Shown: piece after piece, positions 42,750 through 50,887 of the stretch
How positions within the stretch are numbered: the first letter of the stretch is position 1
How the letters are laid out: every line of letters begins with the position of its first letter
NCBI GenBank assembly: GCA_016870995.1
Contig: VFZU01000015.1
Span: 1 to 64,000 of the forward strand
Origin: Acidobacteriota bacterium
GTDB lineage: Bacteria > Acidobacteriota > Terriglobia > Bryobacterales > Bryobacteraceae
Direction of reading: 5' to 3'
Length of the DNA: 64,000 bases
Made by a program: the position numbers and the translations under genes
Notes under the pieces: model-generated
What the model was told of the DNA's origin: nothing
Database searches by the model: none
What the model saw: only the letters and a program-made list of their open reading frames with translations

Positions 42750-43395
42750 TCATTTTGATCGTACAACGCCCGAAGCGTCGCTCGCGGCCTTCAAACTCCG
42801 CCACCGCCGCTTCCAGGTCCGATTCCTCAAAATCTGGCCATGCCACATGAGTAAAGTGAAATTCCGCGTATGCACATTCCCAAAGCAGAAAATCGCTCAA
42901 CCGCTTCTCTCCACCCGTCCGAATCAGCAGGTCCACATCAGGTCCAAGGCATCGCGTTAATTCTTCGCGGCTCATGCCCGGGCGCATCTTGGTAAGCAAC
43001 ATATCGCGGGAGGAATAATCGATTGCGATCCGCACATGCAGCCGTTTGCCGCCCAAAGTCTCCAGTTCAGCCCGTTCCATCGCCGGAAGCAGATTCGCCG
43101 GCAACCGATCCCGCCGCCCGATAAATTCAAGCCTCACCCCATTCGCCCGGCACTCCGCCACTTCCTTCTCAATGAAGTGCGCCAGCAGCCGCATCAGCCC
43201 GGACACTTCCTCAGCCGGCCGCTGCCAGTTGTCGCTTGAGAAAGCGTATAGCGTCAGCGCCCTAACCCCAACCTTCGGCGAATGGCGAATCACCCGCCGC
43301 ACCGACTCCGCCCCCTGTTTGTGCCCAGCCAGCCGCGGCCAGCCAAATCGCTTTGCCCAGCGGCCATTCCCGTCCATGATGATTGCCAGATGCAA
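42724..43395 (-). CDS. uppS: Undecaprenyl-diphosphate synthase (cis-prenyltransferase)
   Basis: Makes the C55 lipid carrier precursor for peptidoglycan and O-antigen. 223 aa. Signatures are 'LAIIMDGNGRWA' with the catalytic D8, 'GHKQGAESVRRVI', 'LTLYAFSSDNWQRP' and 'DLLIRTGGEKRLSDFLLWE'. The start is read as TTG at 43395; AAGGAG about 11 nt upstream supports it, and no ATG or GTG is better placed. The protein is slightly short at the N-terminus, as expected for the minimal form. The C-terminus overlaps the NIPSNAP gene by 26 nt. It lies 4 nt after the winged-helix regulator gene, an unexpected place for an essential gene. IspD and IspF, its precursor-pathway enzymes, are encoded 6 kb away. 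Confidence 0.94.
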   Translation of the reverse strand: MHLAIIMDGNGRWAKRFGWPRLAGHKQGAESVRRVIRHSPKVGVRALTLYAFSSDNWQRPAEEVSGLMRLLAHFIEKEVAECRANGVRLEFIGRRDRLPANLLPAMERAELETLGGKRLHVRIAIDYSSRDMLLTKMRPGMSREELTRCLGPDVDLLIRTGGEKRLSDFLLWECAYAEFHFTHVAWPDFEESDLEAAVAEFEGRERRFGRCTIKMNEPSSVSC

Positions 43396-43399
43396 GGTC

Positions 43400-43744
43400 T
43401 TACTTCTCCTTCGGCTTCATCGCCTGTATCAGGGCTTCCATGTGGTTCACGTACTTCTCAAACGCCTTCTTGCCTGTCGCGGTCAATTCATACTCAGACT
43501 GCGGCCGCCTTCCCAAAAAGTACTTGCGGCAAGTCACATATCCGGCGTCTTCTAATTTCCGTGCATGGATGCTCAGGTTTCCATCGGTCAAATTCAGGAT
43601 TTCCTTCAGTTCCCCGAAGCTCAACTTCTTTGTCGCCGCGAGTGCGCTGACAATTCCCAGCCTCACCCGCTCGTGAATCAGTTGGTCCAGATTCACTGCC
43701 TTCTGTGGCAGCGGAACGAGATCGAGATGCGCTTTAGCCGCCAT
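43400..43744 (-). CDS. Winged-helix transcriptional regulator (HTH_34/PadR-like)
   Basis: 114 aa from the ATG at 43744. Winged helix: recognition segment 'LSFGELKEILNLTDGNLSIH' and wing 'LEDAGYVTCRKYFLGRRPQS', then 'YELTATGKKAFEKYV' and a C-terminal dimerisation helix. It belongs to the short ArsR/MarR-like wHTH group that is regularly encoded with a small membrane protein. The longer frame to 43789 is rejected, since the start at 43744 overlaps the membrane-protein stop by 11 nt and fits the family. It probably represses its own operon by binding the palindrome upstream of the membrane-protein gene at 44335-44351. Confidence 0.88.
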   Translation of the reverse strand: MAAKAHLDLVPLPQKAVNLDQLIHERVRLGIVSALAATKKLSFGELKEILNLTDGNLSIHARKLEDAGYVTCRKYFLGRRPQSEYELTATGKKAFEKYVNHMEALIQAMKPKEK

Positions 43745-44318
43745 GGTTCCTCGCAATCCAAATTCCGAAGACAATATGCAAGCCGCCAAACCCCACGGCC
43801 AGACAAATATCGTTGAACTCGCCCGGCGTAAAGAGCGCCACCGCGCCCAGCGCCATAAATGCCATCCCCATCAACAGCACCGGCCTCACGCTTGAGATCC
43901 CGCCCGTGATCACGCCCGAACCATACAGCAGTAGCCACAACCCAGCCACCTCGCCATAGTGATTCGCCCGAGCCGCAGATGCCGTAAAGATCGCCCCAGC
44001 CAGCAACGGCGGCGCGAACCCCAACCCAAACCGCCGTGCCGGGCTCGAGAGTAAGCTCACGCCCGAATGGTTCGCCTTCCAGATCAAAGCGATAAATCCG
44101 AGCAGAATCGCCGCCATCCCCTCGGCCGTCCAGATCGCCAGCCAAGCCTCGCGAGACTTCGCTCCGTTGCCCAGCCACGCCGCCACCAGCGCCGAGCAGC
44201 CCACCAGGATCATCCCGTAGCCCGGCACCGCCGTAAACGCGGTCGTATTCTCCATCGTGGAGCGTATGTACTTCAGGTTGTCGAGCGCATGCTCGTGCAT
44301 ATCGGCGCGTAGGCCCAT
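43734..44318 (-). CDS. Membrane protein paired with the winged-helix regulator
   Basis: 194 aa with about five to six membrane helices: 'YGMILVGCSALVAAWLG', 'WTAEGMAAILLGFIALIW', 'FAPPLLAGAIFTASAA', 'VAGLWLLLYGSGVITGG', 'VLLMGMAFMALGAVALF' and 'ICLAVGFGGLHIVFGIWI'. The first 30 residues are polar ('HALDNLKYIRSTMENTTAFTAVPG'), a pattern I associate with this regulator-linked family. Function unknown; possibly a small-molecule or stress-responsive membrane component. An alternative start is the methionine at residue 7. The gene precedes the regulator, with an 11-nt overlap, and follows a candidate operator by 16 nt. Confidence 0.82.
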   Translation of the reverse strand: MGLRADMHEHALDNLKYIRSTMENTTAFTAVPGYGMILVGCSALVAAWLGNGAKSREAWLAIWTAEGMAAILLGFIALIWKANHSGVSLLSSPARRFGLGFAPPLLAGAIFTASAARANHYGEVAGLWLLLYGSGVITGGISSVRPVLLMGMAFMALGAVALFTPGEFNDICLAVGFGGLHIVFGIWIARNHGG

Positions 44319-44334
44319 GAGGAGATATTAGAGT

Positions 44335-44351
44335 ACTTTGTAAAACAAAGC
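44335..44351. promoter_or_regulatory. Candidate operator ACTTTG-TAAAA-CAAAGC of the winged-helix regulator
   Basis: CTTTG (44336-44340) and CAAAG (44346-44350) are inverted repeats with a 5-nt spacer, in the 56-nt divergent region between the membrane-protein gene and the HD phosphohydrolase gene. Its place just upstream of the membrane-protein/regulator operon fits autorepression. ACTTTG...CAAAGT-like sites are, to my recollection, usual for this regulator class. Confidence 0.5.
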
Positions 44352-44374
44352 AAGCCCCTTGTTACATTCAAGTC

Positions 44375-44959
44375 ATGACCCGGCTTGAGCAACAAATGGC
44401 GTTCCTCCTTGAAATCGACAAACTCAAACAGGTCCATCGCCGCACAAAACTCCTCAGCGGCGAGCGCTACGAGAACTCTGCCGAGCACACCTGGCACATC
44501 GCCCTGGCCACTCTGGTTCTCGCCGAACACAGCAACACCCCCATCGACGCAGTGAAGGTCATGAAGATGCTGCTGGTCCACGATCTCGTCGAAATCGACG
44601 CTGGTGACACCCCTGCCTACGGCGACCAGGGCGACAAGACCGCTCTCGAAGCCGCCGCCGCCGAACGCATCTTCGGCCTCCTCCCGGAAGATCAACGCGA
44701 CGCATTCATCGCTCTCTGGCGCGAATTTGAATCGCGAGAAACCCCCGCATCCCTCTTCGCCAATTCCGTGGATCGCCTCTTCCCTCCCATTCAGAACATC
44801 CACAACCAGGGCGGCTCTTGGCTCGACTTCGCCGTCAACCGCCCTCGTGCCGACGCCCGCCTCAGCCCCATCGGCGACGGCTCGCAACCCCTCTGGCAAC
44901 TGGTCTCAGCCATCCTCGATGATGCTCAGAACAAGGGCTACATTCAACCCGGCAACTGA
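44375..44959 (+). CDS. HD-domain phosphohydrolase, YfbR/HDDC2-like
   Basis: 194-aa cytoplasmic metal-dependent phosphohydrolase. The HD motif is complete: 'ENSAEHTWHIALATLVLAEH' with the first His pair, 'MLLVHDLVEIDAGDTPAY' with the HD dyad and Glu, and a later Asp in 'ANSVDRLFPPI'. This pattern is that of the HDDC2/YfbR 5'-deoxynucleotidase group, which trims dNMPs, so nucleotide-pool housekeeping is likely. There is no strong ribosome site in front of the ATG. It is divergent from the membrane-protein/regulator operon, sharing the short promoter region and possibly the operator there. The TonB receptor gene follows after 26 nt but is probably transcribed separately. Confidence 0.9.
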   Translation: MTRLEQQMAFLLEIDKLKQVHRRTKLLSGERYENSAEHTWHIALATLVLAEHSNTPIDAVKVMKMLLVHDLVEIDAGDTPAYGDQGDKTALEAAAAERIFGLLPEDQRDAFIALWREFESRETPASLFANSVDRLFPPIQNIHNQGGSWLDFAVNRPRADARLSPIGDGSQPLWQLVSAILDDAQNKGYIQPGN

Positions 44960-44985
44960 TTCTCGGCGGTGATAAGCTTACCGCT

Positions 44986-47900
44986 GTGCTTCGCGCCTTT
45001 GCTTTGGCCTTAATGGCCACCTCACTATATGCCCAGACCGCGTCGATCACCGGTCGCGTCACCGATCCTTCCGGCGCAATCGTGCCCGCTGCCACCGTAA
45101 CCGCACGCTCCGTCGCCACAAACCTCTCTACCGCCACAGAGTCCAGCAGCGAAGGCTACTACACGCTCCCTTCGCTCGCGCCCGGCGACTACGAAATCAC
45201 CGTCACCAAGCAGGGCTTTGTCACCGTCAAGCAGACTGGCCTGACGCTGGTAGTGGGTCAGGCTGCTCGGCTCGACATCCAGATGAAAGTTGGCGGCGTG
45301 GCAGAGACCATCGAGGTCCAGGCACAGGCCGCACTGCTCGACAGCGAAAGCGCGACGCTCGGCCAGGTGATCGGCAACCGCCAGGTGAGCGAACTGCCCC
45401 TGCTGGGCCGTAACTCCTACGCGCTCGCCATGCTGGTCCCGGGCGTGCGACCATCAGCTGGCGTCAACAATCTGGTGATCGATCAGATCTCTACCGTCGC
45501 TTACTCCATCAACGGCGGCCGCGCCAACGGCAACGAGTTCCTGCTCGACGGCGCACCCAATTCCGCCGCCTCACAGAACCAACCGGTCATCAACGCAAAT
45601 CCCGACATGGTGCAGGAGTTCAAGGTCGAAACCAACTCCTTCGCAGCCGAATATGGCCGGTCGACCGGCGGCGTTTTCAACGTCGTCACTAAAAGCGGTA
45701 CCAACCAGCTTCACTTCAGCGCCTATGAGTTTTTCCGCAATGACAAACTGAACGCCAACGACTTTTTCGCCAACCGCGGCGGCACGCGGCGAGCGCCGTT
45801 CCGCTTCAATCAATTCGGCGGCACTGTTGGCGGCCCCGTTTACATCCCGAAACTCTATGACGGCCGCAACAAGACCTTCTTCTTTTTCAATACCGAAATC
45901 GTGCGTTTCGTGCAGGGCCAGACGTTCACGGCCGTGTTGCCCGACGCCCGCCAACTCACGGGCGACTTTTCAAACGCCCGCCTCGCCGACGGCCGCCTTG
46001 TGACGGTGTTCGATCCGGCAACGATAGCCCTCAATCCAGCGGGAGGCTTTCTCCGCGCGGCATTCCCCGGCAACATCATTCCTGCCAATCGGCTCGATCC
46101 GGTTGCGCGCAATGTCAGTCGCCTCTTCCCAGGCGCGCAGACCGCAGCGCCTTTGGGTGTCATCAACTACACCCGCACCGCCGGCAACATCGTGCCGAAA
46201 GACTCCTGGTCCCTGCGCGGCGATCATTCTTTCAACGACAAGAATCGGATCTTCGCCCGCTACTCCTACGACAACACGCCTTTCAACCGCGCCCCCGTCT
46301 ATGGCGAAGAACTGCGCAACATCGCTCCCACCGCCGGCCCGCAGGTATTCCGCCGTTGGAACGCAGCCATAGAAGACAGCCACACCTTCTCCCCCACCTT
46401 GCTTGCCACCATTCGTTACTCCGTCACGCGCCTGGTGAACTTCCGCCGCCCTTACTCGGATAACTTCAATATCGAGTCCCTCGGCCTGCCCGCCTACATG
46501 CGAGCCGGCATGGTGGATCCGGTCTCCTTGCCAGCCATCAACATCACGGGCTACTCGGTCACTAGCTCCGTCCCGAACATCGTCGTAGGCGGCCTCATTG
46601 GTGCCACCGACGTCATCAACTTCGGCCATCCTATGCACGCTCTGCAAGGCAACGTCACCAAGACATTTTCGAAACACACCGTCAAGGCGGGCGCCGAATA
46701 TCGCGTCATCCAGTTCAACAATTTCCAGGTCGGCGACCAGGCGACCAACTTCAGCTTCACGCCCGCCTGGACCCAAGGCCCGAATCCGAACGCTTCGAGC
46801 GCCGTCGCCGGCCTCGGCCTGGCGACGTTTCTGCTCGGCATTCCTGGGGGCCAGGTGGCACCGCAGCCAGCCCTCGCGATGACCAACAAATACTACTCGC
46901 TCTTTGTACAGGACTCTTGGAAAGCGACCAACAAGCTCACGATCAACTACGGCCTCCGCTGGGAATATGAAACGCCCCGCACGGATCGCTTTGACCAATT
47001 GACAAACTTCGACTACAACGCCGAATCACCTTTGACTGCACCGGGCATCGCTCCGCGCGGCGGGCTCACCTTCGTCAACAAGGGCGGCCTACCTCGCCTC
47101 AACGCAAACCCAGATCGCAACAACTTCGCCCCACGCTTGGGCATCGCCTACAGGCTCACGCCAAAGACTGTCATCCGCACGGGCGCAGGTCTCTTCTACG
47201 CCGGGCTGACAGGGATCGGTGGTGGCGGCGGGCCCTTCGGCACCAGCGGCTTTCAGGCAGGCACGTCACTGGTCACTAGCCTCGACGGCGTCACGCCGAT
47301 TGTCCGTTGGAGCGACCCCTATCCGAATGGCTTCAATCGTCCGACGGGCAACTCCGCCGGACTCTCCACCCTTCTCGGCCAAGGTATCGGCTTCTTCGAT
47401 CGTGGCAATGTCGCGCCGAAGACGGTCCAGTGGAATTTCACCATCCAGCGAGAGCTGCCCAAGAATATGCTGCTGGAAGTCGGTTACGCCGGCAATCGCG
47501 CCTTTGGCTTGTTCGAGAACCGCCAGTTCAATCAGTTGCCCGACGCGGCGTTAGCCCAGGGCGACGCTCTCCGTCAGTTGGTGCCGAATCCATTCTTCGG
47601 GCGGATCAGTGTCGGCCCGCTTGCACAGCGCACCGTCGCGCGCCCAGTTGTTGCGTCCCTATCCGCAATTTGAGGCTGTGACTTCACAGAACGCCAGCTG
47701 GGCAAATTCCAACTACCATGCGCTCGAAACCAAGTTCGAAAAACGCTACGCGTCAGGCTTGACCCTCATGGCCACCTACACTTGGTCAAAAAATATGGAC
47801 TACGGCATCGGCCCATTCGCCGGCGAGGCTCTCGGCGCCAGCGCCTTCCAGAACTGGAATAACTTGAAGGCCGAGTTCGCCTCTTCGACGCTCGACCAGA

Positions 47901-48424
47901 CGCACCGCTACATCATGAACTCGGTTTACGAGCTGCCGTTCTTCCAGAAACAAAACACGGCAATCAAGAAGGTGCTCGGCGGCTGGCAGTTAGGCGGTAT
48001 CTGGAGCGGCTTTTCAGGCGGTCCATTGGGCGTGACGTCGGCGGTCAACAACACGTTCTCCCAGGGCGGCGGCCAGCGGCCAAATTGGAACGGGCAGAAT
48101 CCCTGCGTAGCGAATCCGACACCGGCCCGCTGGTTGGATGCAAGCGTCTTCTCGAACCCAGCGCCCTATCAGTTTGGCAACGCGCCCCGAACCTTCAACG
48201 GCTGCCGCAGCGACGGTTGGGCTCAGATCGACATGACCTTCACCAAAAACACTCGTTTCCGCGAGCGCCTCAACCTACAGTTCCGCGCAGAGATGTTCAA
48301 CATCACGAACACACCCCGCTTCGCGCCCCCGAACCAAAACTTCGGGAACCCACAGTTCGGCGTAGTAAACACTCAAGGCAATCTACCCCGCATCATTCAA
48401 TTCGGCCTAAAGTTGAGCTATTGA
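44986..48424 (+). pseudogene. Oar-like TonB-dependent receptor broken by a frameshift near 47645
   Basis: Frame 1 (44986-47673, GTG start) encodes signal peptide, an N-terminal carboxypeptidase-regulatory-like Ig domain ('ASITGRVTDPSGAIVPAATV'), a plug-like region ('VSELPLLGRNSYALAMLVPG') and most of the barrel. It then ends in an out-of-frame tail after 'PLAQRTVARP'. The protein resumes one frame over, from 'QLLRPYPQFEAVTSQNASWA' through 'VFEKRY'-type strands to a terminal 'IIQFGLKLSY' at 48424. The first receptor of the window has the matching 'RQQLLRPFPQF', so the break is within a conserved segment. A net +1 or -2 change at 47640-47650, inside a G/C-rich run, explains it. Restored length is about 1145 aa, normal for the family. 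Recent pseudogene or sequence error. Confidence 0.87.
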
Positions 48425-48628
48425 TCACCCGATGAGCTTGGACCGCCGCGCAAGGAGCGTAACGGTTCTTCGCGTCGGTCTTCAAGGATGAATTGAATCG
48501 CCTCACGCAGATTGGCGAGGCATTCTGCGCGCGTCGCACCTTGCCCATTTGCACCGGGCACTTCGGCGCAATGAGCAACGAACCAAGGCCCCTCCCTGTT
48601 CAACAATCGCGGTGAATTCGTTGAGCAT
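48418..48628 (-). pseudogene. HicB-like antitoxin-family gene with a +1 frameshift, no HicA partner
   Basis: A frame from ATG at 48628 begins MLNEFTAIVE, the usual HicB opening. After about ten codons the matching continuation is in another frame: 'REGPWFVAHCAEVPGANGQG', then 'ATRAECLANLREAIQFILED' to the TAG at 48418. The junction is a purine run near 48591-48600, where one extra base would cause the shift. Conserved HicB features (partial RNase-H-like fold: the strand pair, 'CAEVPG', and the helix AECLANLREAI) are present. No HicA toxin gene lies on either side, so this is a solitary HicB, common in this phylum. A shorter in-frame product from an upstream GTG or ATG cannot be excluded. Its end overlaps the TonB gene end by 7 nt. 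Confidence 0.65.
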
Positions 48629-48651
48629 GCCCTCATCCTATCGCGCACACA

Positions 48652-49614
48652 CTACAGCGCCAGCGACAACTGATTCCCCCGCTCCCAATCGGGCGGCAGA
48701 TATGGCGTCGCCTTGCGGCTCAAGCCCACTCCAAGCCGCACTCTCTCAAACAGTGCTTCAATCTTCTGGTGATACTCCCGCGAAGGCCGCGCCCCGGTTT
48801 CATAAGTCGCCTGATACTTGCGGTGCAGTTGTGGATGCTCCCGCTCCAGATAGCTTAAAAACACTTCCTTCGTCGGGCTCTTCAAAAACAGCACGCCCCC
48901 GCCAAACCACTGCGCTCCACTCGCCTTGGCCTGTTGCGCGAGAGCGTGAAGATCGATCTCGTCATCATTGATCCCTGGCAGAATCGGCGAGGCAATCACC
49001 CCACATCGAATCCCCGCTGCGGCCAGCGACGCAACTGCCGCCAGCCGCAGGTCCGGCCGCGGTGCCCGCGGCTCGAGCCCTCGCGCCAGTTGGGCATCGA
49101 GGGTCGTCACCGTAAAATTCACATACAGCACATGCCGTTTCGCCACCTGCTGCAACAGCTCCAGATCCCGCATCGGCAGGTCGCTCTTCGTCGTAATCCA
49201 AAGCTTGCGCCCCGATACCGTCGCGAATACTTCGAGAATCCGCCGCGTGAGCTCATACCTCCGCTCAGCGTGTTGATACGGATCCGTCGCCGTGCCGATC
49301 GCAATCGCCTGCGACATCGGCACCTTCGCGAGTTCCCTCCGAAACTCGCTCGCATTCCAAACCTTCGCGAAGATCCGTGTCTCAAAGTCCTCCGGCTCCC
49401 GCAATTCCATAAACTCGTGCGTGTACCGCGCATAGCAGTACTGGCATGCCATCTCGCAACCCCGATAAGGGTTGATCGACCACTCAAACGAGTGACGGCT
49501 CCCCTCCACCCGGTTGATCCACTTGCCGGTCGCGAGGTGGCTGTAAGATACCTGTCGCTTGGCTTCCAGCAACGGGGCATTGTGAGCCGCCTTCGCGATT
49601 CCGACGAGTTGCAT
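48652..49614 (-). CDS. Radical SAM protein of the PA0069/SplB-like family
   Basis: 320 aa. The [4Fe-4S]/SAM motif has the spacing C53-x3-C57-x2-C60 within 'NPYRGCEMACQYCYAR', followed by 'AIGTATDPYQHAERRYELTR' and 'LWITTKSDLPMRDLELLQ'. This pattern is that of the Rv2578c/PA0069 family, related to spore photoproduct lyase but found in non-sporulating bacteria; the reaction is unknown. 'GIRCGVIASPILPGINDDE' is a further family block. It depends on Fe-S assembly, in which ygfZ of this window may help. Its start codon at 49614 is divergent from ispD, with 80 nt between them. Confidence 0.92.
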   Translation of the reverse strand: MQLVGIAKAAHNAPLLEAKRQVSYSHLATGKWINRVEGSRHSFEWSINPYRGCEMACQYCYARYTHEFMELREPEDFETRIFAKVWNASEFRRELAKVPMSQAIAIGTATDPYQHAERRYELTRRILEVFATVSGRKLWITTKSDLPMRDLELLQQVAKRHVLYVNFTVTTLDAQLARGLEPRAPRPDLRLAAVASLAAAGIRCGVIASPILPGINDDEIDLHALAQQAKASGAQWFGGGVLFLKSPTKEVFLSYLEREHPQLHRKYQATYETGARPSREYHQKIEALFERVRLGVGLSRKATPYLPPDWERGNQLSLAL

Positions 49615-49694
49615 AGGGAGAATAGTTCGATCTTCGTCTTTTATTCGCCCTTTGTCAAGAGGTTTCGTCCATTACAATTAAGGTGGCTAAAACG

Positions 49695-50387
49695 ATGAAA
49701 GTTAGCGTGATCTTACCCGCCGCCGGACTCGGCACAAGAATGGGCAAAACGGCGAAAAAACAGTTCCTCCAACTCGAAGGAGCGCCAATCCTCGTCCATA
49801 CCTTGCGCCGTTTTTCAGGCATCGAATCGATTGGCGAGATCATCATCGCCTGCCGCGCCGAAGACATGGACGATGTCCGCGACATGCTCAGCGGCGTCTC
49901 AATCTCAAAACCGGTCCGCCTCGTCGAAGGCGGCGACTCCCGCCAGGAAAGCGTCGAGCACGCCTTGGCTACCGTCGCTGACGACGTCGACCTCGTTGCT
50001 GTCCACGATGCCGTGCGCCCCTTCGCTGATGAAGCCATGATTGCCAAGGTCATCGCCGAAGCCGCTGAATTCGGTGCCGCCATCGTCGGCATCGTCCCGG
50101 TCGATACCGTCAAGCAAGTCCACCTCACCAAGATTCAAACCACGATCTCGCGCGACCGTCTCGTCCTCGCCCAAACCCCTCAGGTCTTCCGCACTTCCCT
50201 CCTCAAGCAGGCCTTTGAGAAGGCGCATGCCGATGGCTTTATCGGCACCGATGAGTCGAGCCTGGTCGAGCGCCTCGATGCCGTCGAGGTTCACGTCGTC
50301 CCCGGCGGCGATCGCAATATCAAAATCACACGCCCCACCGACCTCGACCTCGCCCGCCACTTCCTCGCCGAGGAGCGCGCAAGCTAG
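49695..50387 (+). CDS. ispD: 2-C-methyl-D-erythritol 4-phosphate cytidylyltransferase
   Basis: MEP-pathway enzyme making CDP-methylerythritol for isoprenoids. 230 aa from the ATG at 49695. The nucleotide-binding motif is 'VILPAAGLGTRMGKTAKKQF', followed by 'EGGDSRQESVEHAL', 'VAVHDAVRPFADEAMI' and 'DRLVLAQTPQVFRTSLLKQA'. A GTG four codons earlier (49683) is possible, but AAGGTGG lies 8 nt before the ATG at 49695 and overlaps that GTG, so I prefer the ATG. A TACAAT -10-like element (49673-49678) with TTGTCA 15 nt before it lies in the divergent gap, though it would leave a very short leader. ispF begins at the next base after the stop. Confidence 0.95.
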   Translation: MKVSVILPAAGLGTRMGKTAKKQFLQLEGAPILVHTLRRFSGIESIGEIIIACRAEDMDDVRDMLSGVSISKPVRLVEGGDSRQESVEHALATVADDVDLVAVHDAVRPFADEAMIAKVIAEAAEFGAAIVGIVPVDTVKQVHLTKIQTTISRDRLVLAQTPQVFRTSLLKQAFEKAHADGFIGTDESSLVERLDAVEVHVVPGGDRNIKITRPTDLDLARHFLAEERAS

Positions 50388-50882
50388 GTGAGCTACGAAT
50401 ACCGTACCGGCCTGGGTTGGGATTCCCATCGCATCGCCGCAGGCCGCCCCATGTTGTTGGGTGGTGTCCTCATCGAAAGTGAGTTCGGCCTCGATGGCCA
50501 CTCTGATGCCGACATCCTTTTGCATGCCATCACAGATTCCCTTCTGGGCGCCCTCGCTCTTGGCGACATCGGCATGCACTTCCCGGATACAGATCCACGC
50601 TGGAAGGGTGCCGAAAGCATGCAGTTCCTCCTCCATGCCCACAGCCTCGTCGCCGAAAAAGGCTATGAGATCGTAAACCTCGACACCACTGTGATTCTGG
50701 AGCGGCCCAAGCTGAAGGATTACCGCGTCAAGATCCGCGAGTACATTGCGACGAATCTGAAGGTGCCCATCGAAGCAGTCTCGGTCAAATTCAAAACTGC
50801 CGAGAAGGTCGGGCCCGTTGGTGAAGGCAAGAGCGCCGAAGCCCAGGCCATGGTTTTGCTTCGCCGGCAAGTGCGAGAATAA
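50388..50882 (+). CDS. ispF: 2-C-methyl-D-erythritol 2,4-cyclodiphosphate synthase
   Basis: Converts CDP-ME-2-phosphate to the cyclodiphosphate in the MEP pathway. 164 aa, start GTG immediately after the ispD TAG. Zn ligands are in 'RTGLGWDSHRIAAGRPMLLG' (DxH) and the later His in 'GLDGHSDADILLHAITDSLLG'. Further signatures are 'DIGMHFPDTDPRWKGAESMQ' and the C-terminal 'FKTAEKVGPVGEGKSAEAQA'. The pair ispD-ispF is a typical arrangement. The haem/copper protein gene starts 5 nt after the stop, so it shares the transcript. Confidence 0.96.
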   Translation: MSYEYRTGLGWDSHRIAAGRPMLLGGVLIESEFGLDGHSDADILLHAITDSLLGALALGDIGMHFPDTDPRWKGAESMQFLLHAHSLVAEKGYEIVNLDTTVILERPKLKDYRVKIREYIATNLKVPIEAVSVKFKTAEKVGPVGEGKSAEAQAMVLLRRQVRE

Positions 50883-50887
50883 TTGCT

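Noticed and set aside
47600-47680. Programmed frameshift in the TonB receptor
   Set aside because: No slippery heptamer or downstream pseudoknot is visible; simple mutation or sequence error is more economical.
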